Of a DNA stretch of 64,000 nt, positions 17,109-25,571 are shown piece after piece (position 1 is the first letter of the stretch; each line of letters opens with the position of its first letter). The translations under genes were made by a program, and so were the position numbers. The DNA is from Comamonas piscis. Lineage in GTDB: Bacteria > Pseudomonadota > Gammaproteobacteria > Burkholderiales > Burkholderiaceae_C. Below the pieces are notes generated by a model. That model saw nothing but the letters and a program-made list of their open reading frames with translations. It made no database searches and was not told the DNA's origin. The DNA is taken from contig NZ_CP058554.1 in NCBI RefSeq assembly GCF_014109725.1, forward strand, positions 3,968,001 through 4,032,000, read 5' to 3'.

Positions 17109-18014
17109 TCATGCGAGCGGCTGGGTGGCCTGTGCCTGCGCCCGCACCCAATCAACAAAATGGCGGATCTTGGGCAAGGCCGCGCAGTGGCTGGCATGGG
17201 CCACGTAATAAGCGCCATCGCTGGGCTGCACAAATGGCCAGGCTTGCACCAGCCTGCCCTGGGCCAGCGCCTGCTCGGCAAACATGCGCGGCATGATGGC
17301 CAAACCAATGCCCTCCTGCGCGGCCTGCAGGCACATCGAAAAGGTGTCAAAACGCGGGCCCCGGTAGGCATCGGCGGGCACAAAGCCCTGGCAGGCAAAC
17401 CAGTCGCGCCAGATCTCGGGCCGAAACGAGCACTGGACCATGGGCAACTGCTCCAGCTCCGCAAGCGACGCCAGGCCAGCGGCGGGCAGGATGTCCGGCG
17501 CGCAGACCACCGCTACATCGGCCTCGAACAGGCGGTGGCAGTCCGCCCCCGGCAGGCTGCCATCGCCATAAAACAGCGACACATCAATGCGCGACTGCAT
17601 CAGGTCAAAAGGCCGGGCATCACCCTTGGTGACGACCTGGATGTGCGGATAGGCCTGCATGAACTGCCGCAGGCGCGGCACCAGCCAGGTAATGCCGAAT
17701 GTAGGCTGCACGGCAATCGTCAGGGTTTCATCCGCTTCGCCATAGCCCATCACATAGCGGGCCGAGGCATCGACCTGGTTCAGGATGCTGCGCACCTCCC
17801 CCAGGTACATGCGCCCGGCCGGCGTGAGCGCCAGCCCGCGCGCCGAGCGGTGGAACAGCGCCTGGCAGACGGTGGCTTCGAGCTGCGCGATCTGCTTGCT
17901 GATGGCGCTCTGCGTCAGAAACAAATCCTGGGCTGCCAGCGTAAAGCTCATGTGGCGCGCCACCGCCTCAAAGCACTGCAGGGCCATCATCGATGGCATC
18001 ACACGTTTTTGCAT
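17109..18014 (-). CDS. LysR-family regulator (GcvA-like), second of a coupled pair
   Basis: A 301-residue LysR regulator: winged helix at residues about 5-65 (MMALQCFEAVARHMSFTLAA, then LTQSAISKQIAQLE) and an effector-binding domain. The start ATG at 18014 is chosen because the helix begins normally there; a longer frame to 18062 would run into the previous gene. The stop codon of the upstream LysR gene is one base before this ATG (TGA-T-ATG), so translation is probably coupled. It lies 101 bases upstream of the hydroxy-acid oxidase gene, which it may control. The effector is unknown. Confidence 0.88.
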   Translation of the reverse strand: MQKRVMPSMMALQCFEAVARHMSFTLAAQDLFLTQSAISKQIAQLEATVCQALFHRSARGLALTPAGRMYLGEVRSILNQVDASARYVMGYGEADETLTIAVQPTFGITWLVPRLRQFMQAYPHIQVVTKGDARPFDLMQSRIDVSLFYGDGSLPGADCHRLFEADVAVVCAPDILPAAGLASLAELEQLPMVQCSFRPEIWRDWFACQGFVPADAYRGPRFDTFSMCLQAAQEGIGLAIMPRMFAEQALAQGRLVQAWPFVQPSDGAYYVAHASHCAALPKIRHFVDWVRAQAQATQPLA

Positions 18015-18015
18015 A

Positions 18016-18945
18016 TCAGACGGCCCCTCGGCGTGCCGGCTGCTGGGCCAGCTGTTGGTCAAAAATACTGCCCAGGTGCTGGAGCAGCGCCTGGGCCTGG
18101 GCCTCGGGGCGGCGCTGGCTGACGAGGATCAGGGGCGCCACCAGGCCGGGCGCACCACTCAGCCGCCGGAAGGCCAGCCCATCGCTGCGCAGGTGCTGCA
18201 TGGAGGCCGGCACAATGCTCAAGCCCAGGCCGGCAGCCACCAGGCTCAGGGTGGCGGTCAGGCGCGGAGCCTCTTGCACGACCTGAGGATGAAAGCCCGC
18301 GCCCACGCAGGCCGCGACGATGCCATCGTGCAGGCCCGGGCCCGCTGGCCGCTTGTACAGCACCAGGGGCTGGCCCCGCAATTGCGCCAGCGGCAAGGCC
18401 CGTTTGGACTGCAGCAACGCATGCTCGGCTGGGCCGACCACGACCATAGGCTCAGTCAGCACATGGCGGCTGCTGAGGCTAGGCTGGGCCTCCCAGGCCG
18501 AGCGCACCAGCGCCGCATGCAGGCGCTGCGCGAGCAGGGCTTCCAGCAGCTCGCCCGATCCCGCCTCCTCCAGCGCCACCTTCACGCGCGGCCATTGCGC
18601 CCGAAAAGCGCGCAGCACCTGCGCGACCAAGGGGTGCAGCGCTGCCGAGCTGGTAAAGCCAATGGCGATGTGGCCGCGCCCGCCCTGGGCAGCATCCTGC
18701 ACCAGCCCCGCCATCGCCTCCACCCGGGCCAGCACCATGCGTGCCTCCTGCACCAGCGCCAAGCCAGCAGCGGTGGGGCGCATGCCACGCGGCAGGCGCT
18801 CCATCAAGGGCGTGCCCATCTCCGCCTCCAGCTGCTGCAACAGGCGCGTCAGCGGCGGCTGCTGCATGCCCAGCTGCTGGGCAGCGCGGGTCAGGTTGCC
18901 ACAATCGGCAATGCAGACCAGGGCCCGCAAATGTCTCAGCTCCAT
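18016..18945 (-). CDS. LysR-family regulator, first of a coupled pair
   Basis: A 309-residue LysR protein beginning MELRHLRALVCIADCGNLTR and LGMQQPPLTRLLQQLE (DNA-binding helix), with an effector domain from about residue 90 (GHIAIGFTSSAALHPLV). It resembles the CatM/BenM/CbbR-type subgroup rather than the GcvA type of its neighbour, so the two are not a recent duplication. GAGG sits 8 bases before the ATG at 18945. An open frame upstream to 19557 is a shadow of tam. It is divergent from tam across 101 bases and one base from the next LysR gene. Confidence 0.88.
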   Translation of the reverse strand: MELRHLRALVCIADCGNLTRAAQQLGMQQPPLTRLLQQLEAEMGTPLMERLPRGMRPTAAGLALVQEARMVLARVEAMAGLVQDAAQGGRGHIAIGFTSSAALHPLVAQVLRAFRAQWPRVKVALEEAGSGELLEALLAQRLHAALVRSAWEAQPSLSSRHVLTEPMVVVGPAEHALLQSKRALPLAQLRGQPLVLYKRPAGPGLHDGIVAACVGAGFHPQVVQEAPRLTATLSLVAAGLGLSIVPASMQHLRSDGLAFRRLSGAPGLVAPLILVSQRRPEAQAQALLQHLGSIFDQQLAQQPARRGAV

Positions 18946-19004
18946 CGAGCGATACCTCAAAAGTATGGTTGTGGTTTTTATAGCGCATTTGTCAGCATGG
19001 GTAA

Positions 19005-19022
19005 AGCGCACTACAGTGCGCT
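19005..19022. promoter_or_regulatory. 18-base palindrome between lysR and tam
   Basis: AGCGCACT-AC-AGTGCGCT is perfect over 8-base arms. It lies 24 bases before the tam start, close to its AAGGAG site, and about 60 bases upstream of the divergent LysR start. An operator or a leader hairpin are both possible. Confidence 0.4.
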
Positions 19023-19046
19023 GCAACCCCACACAAGGAGAAAACC

Positions 19047-19808
19047 ATGACTTGGTCCGCCCAGCAGTACAGCCAGTTTGAAGCCGAACGCACCCGCCCT
19101 GTGCGCGACTTGGTAGCCGCCATCCCGAACACCGAAGTGCAGACCGCCATCGACCTGGGCTGCGGCCCCGGTAACTCCACCGAAGTGCTGCAGGCGCGCT
19201 ACCCCGATGCGGCGGTGACAGGACTGGACAATGACGAAGACATGCTGCGCGCTGCCCGCGAGCGCCTGCCGCAGACGCCGTTTGCGCTGGCCGATATTGG
19301 CAGCTGGCAGGCCACGCCGGTGGTGGATGTGGTGCTGGCCAATGCCAGCCTACAGTGGCTGCCCGACCATGCCCGCCTCTACCCGCAATTGCTGCAGCAG
19401 CTGCGCGACGGCGGCAGCCTGGCGGTGCAGACGCCCGACAACCTGCAGGAACCTGCCCATGTGCTGGCGCGTGAGGTAGCCGCGCGGGGGCCTTGGGCCT
19501 CGCGCATCGGCGCGGTGCGCCACCCCGATCGGCATAACCTGGACTGGTACTACGCATTGCTGCAGCCGCTGTGCAGCCGGGTCGATGCCTGGCGCACCAC
19601 CTATATGCACCCGCTGGCCAACCACGAGGCGGTGGTGGAATGGTTCAAGGGCTCGGCGCTGCGGCCGTTTTTGGCGCAGCTCGATGCGCAGGAGAAGACG
19701 CAGTACCTCGCGGACTACCTGGCCGCCATCCGCCAGGCCTACCCGGCGCTGCCCAGCGGCACGGTGCTGCTGCCCTTCCCTCGGATCTTTATCGTGGCGA
19801 CCCGTTAA
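19047..19808 (+). CDS. tam: trans-aconitate 2-methyltransferase
   Basis: A 253-residue SAM-dependent methyltransferase that esterifies trans-aconitate, a spontaneous and inhibitory by-product of the citrate cycle. It opens TWSAQQYSQFEAERTRPVRD, the Tam signature, then has motif I IDLGCGPGNSTEVL, and LANASLQWLPDH and LAVQTPDNLQEPAH, which are diagnostic for Tam against other class I methyltransferases. The length is normal. AAGGAG sits properly before the ATG. It runs alone on the plus strand between a divergent LysR gene and a convergent riboflavin synthase gene. A weak promoter (TATAGC at 18979-18984) is visible. Confidence 0.93.
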   Translation: MTWSAQQYSQFEAERTRPVRDLVAAIPNTEVQTAIDLGCGPGNSTEVLQARYPDAAVTGLDNDEDMLRAARERLPQTPFALADIGSWQATPVVDVVLANASLQWLPDHARLYPQLLQQLRDGGSLAVQTPDNLQEPAHVLAREVAARGPWASRIGAVRHPDRHNLDWYYALLQPLCSRVDAWRTTYMHPLANHEAVVEWFKGSALRPFLAQLDAQEKTQYLADYLAAIRQAYPALPSGTVLLPFPRIFIVATR

Positions 19809-19811
19809 AGG

Positions 19812-20519
19812 CTAGGCTTTGGGCAGCTGCGGCGGCTGCACCAGATCATCCAAGCTCAAGCCCTTCTCGCGCAGCAGCGCTTCAAGCAGGGGCTTGAGCT
19901 TTCCCAGGTTCTCGTCCACTGCTTCGCGCACGGTGTCGACCACCACCTGGGTGCTGCGCTCAATCTCGATGTTCAGGCGGTCGCCAGCGCGCTTGTCGCC
20001 AAACACGGTCATGCGCAGGGTCTCGGGAATCAGCCAGACCTCGAACCAGCCTTCCTGGCGGTTGACCTCGGCAACGGTCAGGCTGGCGCCGTTGATGGCG
20101 ATATAGCCCTTGGCAAACACATAGCGGCGAAAGGCCTCGGGCACTGCGATGCGCATCACATGGTTGTTGTCAAACTGGCGCACCTGGGCCAAGGTGCCGG
20201 TAAAGTCCACATGGCCCGACAGCGGGTGGCCACCAATCTCGGCGCCATCCTTGGCGGCGCGCTCCACATTGACGGGCGAATCCAGCACCAGCGCCCCCAG
20301 GGTGGTGATGTTCAGGCTTTGCTGCATCACATCAAAGCGCGCATGCCTCGGATCCAGCAGCTCGGTCACCGTCAGGCATACGCCGTCGTGCGACACGCTG
20401 GCCCCTATCGCCAGGTCTTCGCAAAAGCCATCGGGAAAGGCCACGGTAAAGCTCCGCAGCCCCGGTTGATCGTCGATCGCGCTGATGCGCGCCACTGCTT
20501 GAATAATGCCGGTAAACAC
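19812..20519 (-). CDS. ribE: riboflavin synthase, alpha chain
   Basis: Riboflavin synthase joins two molecules of 6,7-dimethyl-8-ribityllumazine to give riboflavin. The 235-residue chain has the two lumazine-binding repeats: it starts FTGIIQAVARI, with HDGVCLTVTEL and GGHPLSGHVDFTGTL ending the first, and YIAINGASLTVAEV in the second. The start is GTG at 20519, giving the universal MFTGI opening, with AAGGAG upstream; a longer frame to 20567 has no support. The C-terminal tail (EALLREKGLSLDDLVQPP) is longer than in E. coli. It stands apart from other rib genes and no FMN riboswitch is seen. The E. coli name is ribC. Confidence 0.95.
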   Translation of the reverse strand: MFTGIIQAVARISAIDDQPGLRSFTVAFPDGFCEDLAIGASVSHDGVCLTVTELLDPRHARFDVMQQSLNITTLGALVLDSPVNVERAAKDGAEIGGHPLSGHVDFTGTLAQVRQFDNNHVMRIAVPEAFRRYVFAKGYIAINGASLTVAEVNRQEGWFEVWLIPETLRMTVFGDKRAGDRLNIEIERSTQVVVDTVREAVDENLGKLKPLLEALLREKGLSLDDLVQPPQLPKA

Positions 20520-20565
20520 AGCCCACTCCTTACAGCGCTGGCAAGCCTGGGCCAGCGGCTGACAC

Positions 20566-20615
20566 AAAAAAATAAAACCCGCCCGCCGCCCCTGGATTGG
20601 ATGGCTGTGGGCGGG
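20566..20615 (-). terminator. terminator after pmbA
   Basis: On the minus strand CCCGCCC (20615-20609) pairs with GGGCGGG (20584-20578), followed by TTTTATTTTTTT. It isolates pmbA from the downstream riboflavin synthase gene. Confidence 0.82.
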
Positions 20616-20644
20616 CTAGATAGGCGCTAGAGATCGGCGAGGGA

Positions 20645-22045
20645 TCAGGCCCCTGCGACCTTCATGCGGTTGATGAGGATACTGCCCAAGGTCTTGGAGC
20701 CGGCGTTGTAGGCATCGGCGCCCACGGCTTCGATGCCCTTGAACATGTCCTTGAGGTTGCCGGCAATCGTGATTTCTTCGACCGGGAAGGCAATCTTGCC
20801 GTTCTCGACCCAGAAACCGCTGGCACCCCGCGAGTAGTCACCAGTGACCGGGTTCACGCCCTGGCCCATCAACTCGATCACAAACAGGCCCGTGCCCAGC
20901 TTTTGCAGCATCGCATCCAGGTCGTCAGAAGGACGCGTCTTGGTCGAGAAGAAATGCAGATTGTGGGCGCCGCCGGCATTGCCGGTGGTGTGCATGCTCA
21001 GCTTGCGGGCGGAGTAGGTCGACAGGAAATAGCCGGCCACCTTGCCGTCCTCGATCACCGAGCGCTTGGCCACGCGCACGCCTTCGTCGTCATAAGGCGC
21101 ACTGCCCTTGCCGCCGATGATGAACGGGTCTTCGATGAGCTGGATGTGCTTGGGAAAGACCTTCTTGCCCAACGAATGCAGCAAAAAGGAGCTGCGGCGG
21201 TAGAGCGCGCCACCGCTGATGGCCTGCACCAGCGAACCCACCAAACCTGCGGCCAGCGGTGCATCGAACAGTACCGGGCATTCGGTCGTGGAAATCTTGC
21301 GTGCGCCCAGGCGCGACAGTGCCCGCTCGGCGGCATAGCGGCCCACCACGGCCGGGTCGGCCAGGTCATCGGCATGGCGCATGCTGCTGTACCAGGCATC
21401 GCGCTGCATATCGGCACCCTTGCCAGCGATGGGCGCTACCGACAGGCTGTGGCGCGAGCTGGCATAGCCGCCGGCAAAGCCATTGGTGTGGGCGCTGTAA
21501 AAATGGCTTTGCTGGGCCGATACACCGGCGCCTTCGCTGTTGCTGATGCGCTTGTCGGTGGCAAAGGCTGCTGCCTCGCATTGCAGCGCCAATTGGGCCG
21601 CTGCTTCGCTGTCAATGGCCCAAGGATGGAATAGCTCCAGGTCACGGTGCTCGGCTGCTGGCACAATGTCGGCTGCGTCGGGCAGACCTGCGATCGGGTC
21701 CTCGGCGGTGAAGCGTGCAATGTCATAGGCCGCCTGCACTGTGCGCTGCACTGCTTCGGCAGAGAAGTCGGACGTGCTGGCATTGCCACGGCGTTTACCC
21801 AGATAGACCGTCACCCCCAGTGACTTGTCCCGGTTGCGCTCCACCGTCTCCAGCTCGCCTTTGCGCACACTGACCGACAAACCGGAGCCTTCGGAGGCGT
21901 CGGCCCCGGCATCGCTGGCTCCCAGTTTCTGGGCATGCGATAGCGCCTGCTCGACAAGATCTTTGAAAAAAGCGCGGCTGTAGCTGAAGCCGGACTCAGC
22001 CTTGGCATCGCCTTGGCTGTTAGTGCTGGATACGGATTTATTCAT
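20645..22045 (-). CDS. pmbA: metallopeptidase TldD-related protein PmbA/TldE
   Basis: A 466-residue cytoplasmic protein of the TldD/PmbA family, which with TldD forms a heterodimeric peptidase that trims peptides such as microcin precursors and CcdA. PmbA is the partner without the metal-binding HExxxH, and no such motif is present here. Landmarks are SVRKGELETVERNRDKSLGV near the start and EDPFIIGGKGSAPYDDEGV, GVNPVTGDYSRGASGFWVENG and EEITIAGNLKDMF near the end. The ATG at 22045 is chosen; an upstream frame to 22132 lacks conserved sequence and would overlap yjgA. tldD is not in the window. The pmbA/yjgA divergent pair is conserved across proteobacteria. Confidence 0.95.
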   Translation of the reverse strand: MNKSVSSTNSQGDAKAESGFSYSRAFFKDLVEQALSHAQKLGASDAGADASEGSGLSVSVRKGELETVERNRDKSLGVTVYLGKRRGNASTSDFSAEAVQRTVQAAYDIARFTAEDPIAGLPDAADIVPAAEHRDLELFHPWAIDSEAAAQLALQCEAAAFATDKRISNSEGAGVSAQQSHFYSAHTNGFAGGYASSRHSLSVAPIAGKGADMQRDAWYSSMRHADDLADPAVVGRYAAERALSRLGARKISTTECPVLFDAPLAAGLVGSLVQAISGGALYRRSSFLLHSLGKKVFPKHIQLIEDPFIIGGKGSAPYDDEGVRVAKRSVIEDGKVAGYFLSTYSARKLSMHTTGNAGGAHNLHFFSTKTRPSDDLDAMLQKLGTGLFVIELMGQGVNPVTGDYSRGASGFWVENGKIAFPVEEITIAGNLKDMFKGIEAVGADAYNAGSKTLGSILINRMKVAGA

Positions 22046-22125
22046 ACTGCCCGCTATGATACTGATAACCGCCATCGCCCAGGCACTGCGCCGGGCGATG
22101 GCCTTTTGAACAAAAGCATTTAACC

Positions 22126-22815
22126 ATGTCACGCAAACCCAAAAAAGGCTATTTCGTACGCGGCAAGTTCGTGGCCGAAGGCAGCGAACTCGATATCGAG
22201 CTGAAGGCCGAACTCAAAGGCACCACCGAGTCGAGCAAATCCGACCTGAAAAAGGAGATGGATGACCTGCAAGACCTGGGCAAAGATCTGCTGACCTTGC
22301 GCAGCGACCTCTTCAAGCGGCTGGAGCTGCCAGAGATTCTGGCCACGGCGCTGGCTGAGGCCAAGCGCATCACCAATTTTGAAGGCAAACGCCGCCAGAT
22401 GCAGTTCATCGGCAAGCTGATGCGCAAGCTTGACGAGAAAGAGCTGGCCGCCGTCAAAGCCGCGCTCGCCGAGCAAAAAGAAGGCTCCAGCCTGGAAAAG
22501 GCCCTGCTGCATGCGGCCGAGCAATGGCGCGACCGCATGATCGTCAGCGACGACGCGGTGGCCCAGTGGATCAACGAGGCGCCCGATACCGACATCCAGC
22601 AGCTGCGCTCGCTGGTGCGCCAGGCCCGCAAAGACCTGCCCAGCGCGCATGACGCGAATGTGCAGGAATCCACCGGCCTGGCCCCCCGCAAAGGCCGCGC
22701 CTACCGCGAGCTGTTCCAGCTAGTGCGCGACCACGTGATGGCCTCCCACGGTGCTAGCCGCAGTGCCGCTGCTGCCGACGCCGAAGACGGCGACGATGAA
22801 GACGACCAGGCTTAA
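22126..22815 (+). CDS. darP: ribosome biogenesis factor DarP (YjgA, DUF615)
   Basis: A 229-residue helical protein of the DUF615 family; E. coli YjgA (DarP) binds late 50S precursors and helps 23S maturation. The sequence KKEMDDLQDLGKDLLTL then LPEILATALAEAKRI and EGKRRQMQFIGKLMRK are family landmarks, and the C-terminal half has GRAYRELFQLVRDH. It ends in an acidic tail (AEDGDDEDDQA) that is longer than usual. It is divergent from pmbA with 80 bases between, and 27 bases upstream of mog, so darP and mog are probably co-transcribed. Confidence 0.93.
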   Translation: MSRKPKKGYFVRGKFVAEGSELDIELKAELKGTTESSKSDLKKEMDDLQDLGKDLLTLRSDLFKRLELPEILATALAEAKRITNFEGKRRQMQFIGKLMRKLDEKELAAVKAALAEQKEGSSLEKALLHAAEQWRDRMIVSDDAVAQWINEAPDTDIQQLRSLVRQARKDLPSAHDANVQESTGLAPRKGRAYRELFQLVRDHVMASHGASRSAAAADAEDGDDEDDQA

Positions 22816-22842
22816 CCGCAGCGAAGCAAGGCAAGCAACCCC

Positions 22843-23439
22843 ATGAGCGCAAGCTACGACACCGTCAAGGTTGGCCTGGTCTCCATCAGCGACCGCGCCA
22901 GCACTGGCGTTTATGAAGACAAGGGCCTGCCTGCGCTGCAAGACTGGCTGGGCCGCGCGCTGCGCAACCCGCTGCAGTACGAAACCCGTTTGATTGCCGA
23001 CGACGAGGCGCTGATCAGCCAGACGCTCATCGAGCTGGTGGACCTCGGCTGCGCGCTGGTGCTGACCACCGGCGGCACGGGGCCTGCGCCCCGCGATGTG
23101 ACGCCCGAGGCCACCTTGGCTATCGCCGACAAAGTGATGCCGGGCTTTGGCGAGCAAATGCGCCAGATCAGCCTGCAGTTTGTGCCCACCGCGATTCTGT
23201 CGCGCCAAGTGGCCGTCATCCGGGGCAGCAGCCTGATCATCAATCTGCCCGGCCAGCCCAAGGCGATTGCGCAGACTCTGGAAGGCCTGAAGGACGCAGA
23301 AGGCCAGCAGCAGGTACCCGGCATCTTTGCCGCCGTGCCCTATTGTGTGGATCTGATTGGCGGCCCCTATCTGCAGACCGACGAAGCCCTCTGCAAAGCC
23401 TTCCGTCCCAAAGGAGCCGAGCGCACCAGCGCGGGCTAA
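22843..23439 (+). CDS. mog: molybdopterin adenylyltransferase
   Basis: Mog activates molybdopterin with ATP before molybdate insertion in the cytoplasm. The 198-residue product is the usual length of MogA. It has VGLVSISDRASTGVYEDKG at the start, VLTTGGTGPAPRDVTPEAT as the nucleotide/molybdopterin signature, PGFGEQMRQISL, and GSSLIINLPGQPKAIAQTLE at the end. GSSLIINLPG and the N-terminal SDRAS favour MogA over MoaB. It follows darP closely and is followed by an 11-base-pair stem terminator. No other moa/moe genes are in the window. Confidence 0.95.
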   Translation: MSASYDTVKVGLVSISDRASTGVYEDKGLPALQDWLGRALRNPLQYETRLIADDEALISQTLIELVDLGCALVLTTGGTGPAPRDVTPEATLAIADKVMPGFGEQMRQISLQFVPTAILSRQVAVIRGSSLIINLPGQPKAIAQTLEGLKDAEGQQQVPGIFAAVPYCVDLIGGPYLQTDEALCKAFRPKGAERTSAG

Positions 23440-23751
23440 GAAGCTGCTCCAAGTCTCTTCGCAGACGGCATCCGCTCAGAGCGCGAAATGTGTACACAGT
23501 TTCGCGCTCTTTGCATTCCAGCCAGCCAATGTCCCAGGTGTTTTGCGCTGCGTCGGCAGCGGGCACAGGCAGCGGTATTTTTTGGTTAAATGCCTGCTTG
23601 CCGCTTTGCCCCTCCCATCTTGTCGGGGGCGGTGGTTCTTCATTTCGGCGCCCTAGCCCCCACCCGCTTCTTCTTCCATCCAAGCCTTTGGCCCACACGG
23701 CCAAGCAGCGCTTGCTGCGATCGCGGCCCGGGGCAGCGCGCCCAGCGCCCC
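23440..23751. other. 312-base gap between mog and the Bcr-type gene
   Basis: It holds the mog terminator (23478-23513) and, further on, a short T-rich stretch with GGTTAAAT (about 23580-23592) that might be part of a promoter for the downstream transporter. I see no gene or repeat here. Open frames running into it are upstream extensions of the transporter frame without Shine-Dalgarno sites. Confidence 0.6.
23478..23513 (+). terminator. terminator after mog
   Basis: AGAGCGCGAAA (23478-23488) pairs perfectly with TTTCGCGCTCT (23500-23510) over 11 bases. The T-run after it is short (TT), so efficiency may be moderate. Confidence 0.7.
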
Positions 23752-24975
23752 ATGCAAAAGTTATCCGCTCAGAAATCGCCCGTTACGCTCACCCTGCTGT
23801 TCGCCCTGTGCACCATGATCGGTCCACTGGGCATCGATACCTACCTGCCCTCCTTCCATGCCATTGGGCAAGAATTTGGCGCCACGCCGATAGCGGTGCA
23901 GCAAACGCTGAGTGTTTATGTGTTTGCGATGGCGACCACGATGCTGTTCTACGGCACGCTCAGCGACACCTTTGGCCGCCGCCGGGTGTTGATGGTCTCG
24001 GCCATCGGCTACTGCATCACCTCGCTGGCAGCAGCTTTTGCGGGCTCGATTGAATCGCTGGTGCTGATGCGCCTGGTACAAGGCCTGTGCGCCGGCTCAG
24101 GCATGGTCATCGTGCGCGCCATGGTGCAAGACCAGTACCAGGGTGCCGAAGCGCAGCGCATGATGGCGCTGGTGATGATGGTGTTTGGCCTGGCCCCTGC
24201 GCTGGCGCCCGTGCTGGGCGGCTGGTTGCAAAGCCATGGCGGCTGGCGCTACAGCTTCTACTTTCTGTCGGGCTTTGGCGCGCTGCTGGCGCTGCTGATC
24301 TGGCGTCAACTGCCTGAAACCCTGCCGCCCGAACGCCGCACGCCGTTGAAGCTCAAGGTCATCGCCGGCAACTACCTGCAGGCGCTGCGCAACCGCAAGT
24401 TCCGCACCATGCTCATCGGCCTGGCACTGATGGCCGGCGCCAACTCCATCTACATCAGCTCGGCGGCCGAGTTTGTGATGACCATCCTCGGCATGGACGA
24501 AACCTCGCTAGGCTGGCTGTTCATTCCGCTGATCGCCGGCACCATGCTCGGCTCGGCCGTCTCCAGCATGTTCGCCCGTCGCATTCCGCCCACCGTGCAA
24601 AAGCGCATCGGCTACGCCTGCCTGCTCGTCGCCTGTGCGTGCAACCTGCTCTACAACAGCCTGACGCAGCAGCCCACCGTTCCCTGGGCCGTCCTGCCGA
24701 TTACGCTCTACACCTTTGGCATCTCCCAGCTGATGCCCATCCTGACCCTGGAAGCCATGGGCCAGTTCCCCCAGATGCGCGGCCTGGCCTCCTCATTGCA
24801 AGGCTTTAGCCAGATGATGGTCTTCACCTTGATCTCCGCGCTGGTAGCCCCCCAGATCTTTCACAGCGGCCTGCTGCTGGCGCTGGGGCTGGCGATCACA
24901 GTACTGCTGGGGATGGCGGTGTTTGCCTGGGCATCGCGCATGCCGGATGCGCGGGGGCTGGGGCAGGTGGTTTGA
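23752..24975 (+). CDS. Bcr/CflA-family multidrug efflux MFS transporter
   Basis: A 407-residue inner-membrane drug/proton antiporter with 12 predicted helices. MIGPLGIDTYLPSFHAIGQE in helix 1 is the Bcr/CflA signature. YGTLSDTFGRRRVLMVSA is MFS motif A, and LVQGLCAGSGMVIVRAMVQD and LAPALAPVLGGWLQSHGGWR (motif C) follow. Relatives export bicyclomycin, chloramphenicol or sulfonamides; the specific substrate is not readable. The ATG at 23752 lacks a Shine-Dalgarno site but gives the family's normal N-terminus; the in-frame upstream ATG at 23590 would add unconserved residues. It converges on the hydroxyisourate hydrolase gene. Confidence 0.9.
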   Translation: MQKLSAQKSPVTLTLLFALCTMIGPLGIDTYLPSFHAIGQEFGATPIAVQQTLSVYVFAMATTMLFYGTLSDTFGRRRVLMVSAIGYCITSLAAAFAGSIESLVLMRLVQGLCAGSGMVIVRAMVQDQYQGAEAQRMMALVMMVFGLAPALAPVLGGWLQSHGGWRYSFYFLSGFGALLALLIWRQLPETLPPERRTPLKLKVIAGNYLQALRNRKFRTMLIGLALMAGANSIYISSAAEFVMTILGMDETSLGWLFIPLIAGTMLGSAVSSMFARRIPPTVQKRIGYACLLVACACNLLYNSLTQQPTVPWAVLPITLYTFGISQLMPILTLEAMGQFPQMRGLASSLQGFSQMMVFTLISALVAPQIFHSGLLLALGLAITVLLGMAVFAWASRMPDARGLGQVV

Positions 24976-25105
24976 GGGAGCGTGGCTCTGATAAGCGCTG
25001 ACGATCCTGGATAAAACGAGTGCCCCCTTTGGACCCCTGCAGCAGCAGCAGCAGGGCCCAGGGCCGCCCGCTGCTGCCATGCTTGCGCAGGCCAAAGGCC
25101 GGAGA

Positions 25106-25519
25106 TCAGTTGCCGCGGTAGCTGGAGAAGCCGTAAGGGCTCAGCAGCAAGGGAATATGGTAGTGCGGGACCGAGCCGTCAGCCTTGAAGATCACCGGGA
25201 TTTCCGGGAAGAATGTGATGGTCTTTTGCTTGTTGAACCACTCTTCGGTCTGGAAGGTGACGCGGTAGCTGCCTTTTTCCATCGTGGACTCGGTGGGGAA
25301 GAGAGCGGGAATGCGACCTTGGGCATTGGTGACACCCTCGTTGATCTGCACCCACTTGTTATCGACCTTCTTTTCCAAGGTCACGTTCACGCCCACCGAT
25401 GGCAGGCCATCTTGCAAGTTCAGTACATGAACGCTCAAGGGATTTTGCGCGGCCAGCGCGGAAGTGGCGATAGCGGCATTCAGCAGCAAGCCGGCGATAA
25501 GCAGTCTAGTTTTTTGCAT
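25106..25519 (-). CDS. hiuH: periplasmic 5-hydroxyisourate hydrolase (transthyretin-like)
   Basis: HIUase hydrolyses 5-hydroxyisourate, the product of urate oxidation, to OHCU. The 137-residue product has a signal peptide (RLLIAGLLLNAAIATSALA) so it acts in the periplasm, like E. coli HiuH (YedX). The fold signatures are LSVHVLNLQDGLPSVGV with the active-site His, and YHIPLLLSPYGFSSYRGN at the C-terminus. The last residue is Asn, where the usual tetrapeptide is YRGS or YRGT. The start at 25519 is fixed by the signal peptide and a CTGGAG site. It lies 52 bases after the GlcG/HbpS-like gene and both face the hprRS-like genes, mirroring E. coli hiuH/hprRS. Confidence 0.92.
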   Translation of the reverse strand: MQKTRLLIAGLLLNAAIATSALAAQNPLSVHVLNLQDGLPSVGVNVTLEKKVDNKWVQINEGVTNAQGRIPALFPTESTMEKGSYRVTFQTEEWFNKQKTITFFPEIPVIFKADGSVPHYHIPLLLSPYGFSSYRGN

Positions 25520-25571
25520 GGGAGCTCCAGGGTTGAGGTCAATGAATAAGAAACGACACGAATAAAAGCAG

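Noticed and set aside
19200..19557. N-terminal extension of the LysR gene to a 513-residue protein
   Set aside because: The extension is antisense to tam and precedes a canonical LysR start with a Shine-Dalgarno site at 18945.
22046..22125. Shared pmbA/darP promoter region with TATGAT
   Set aside because: A TATGAT-like hexamer is visible near 22053, but no -35 partner supports it well enough to list.
25030..25080. CAG-rich run with a hairpin between the Bcr-type gene and hiuH as a terminator
   Set aside because: The stem GCAGCAG/CTGCTGC is weak, and neither side has a T-run.
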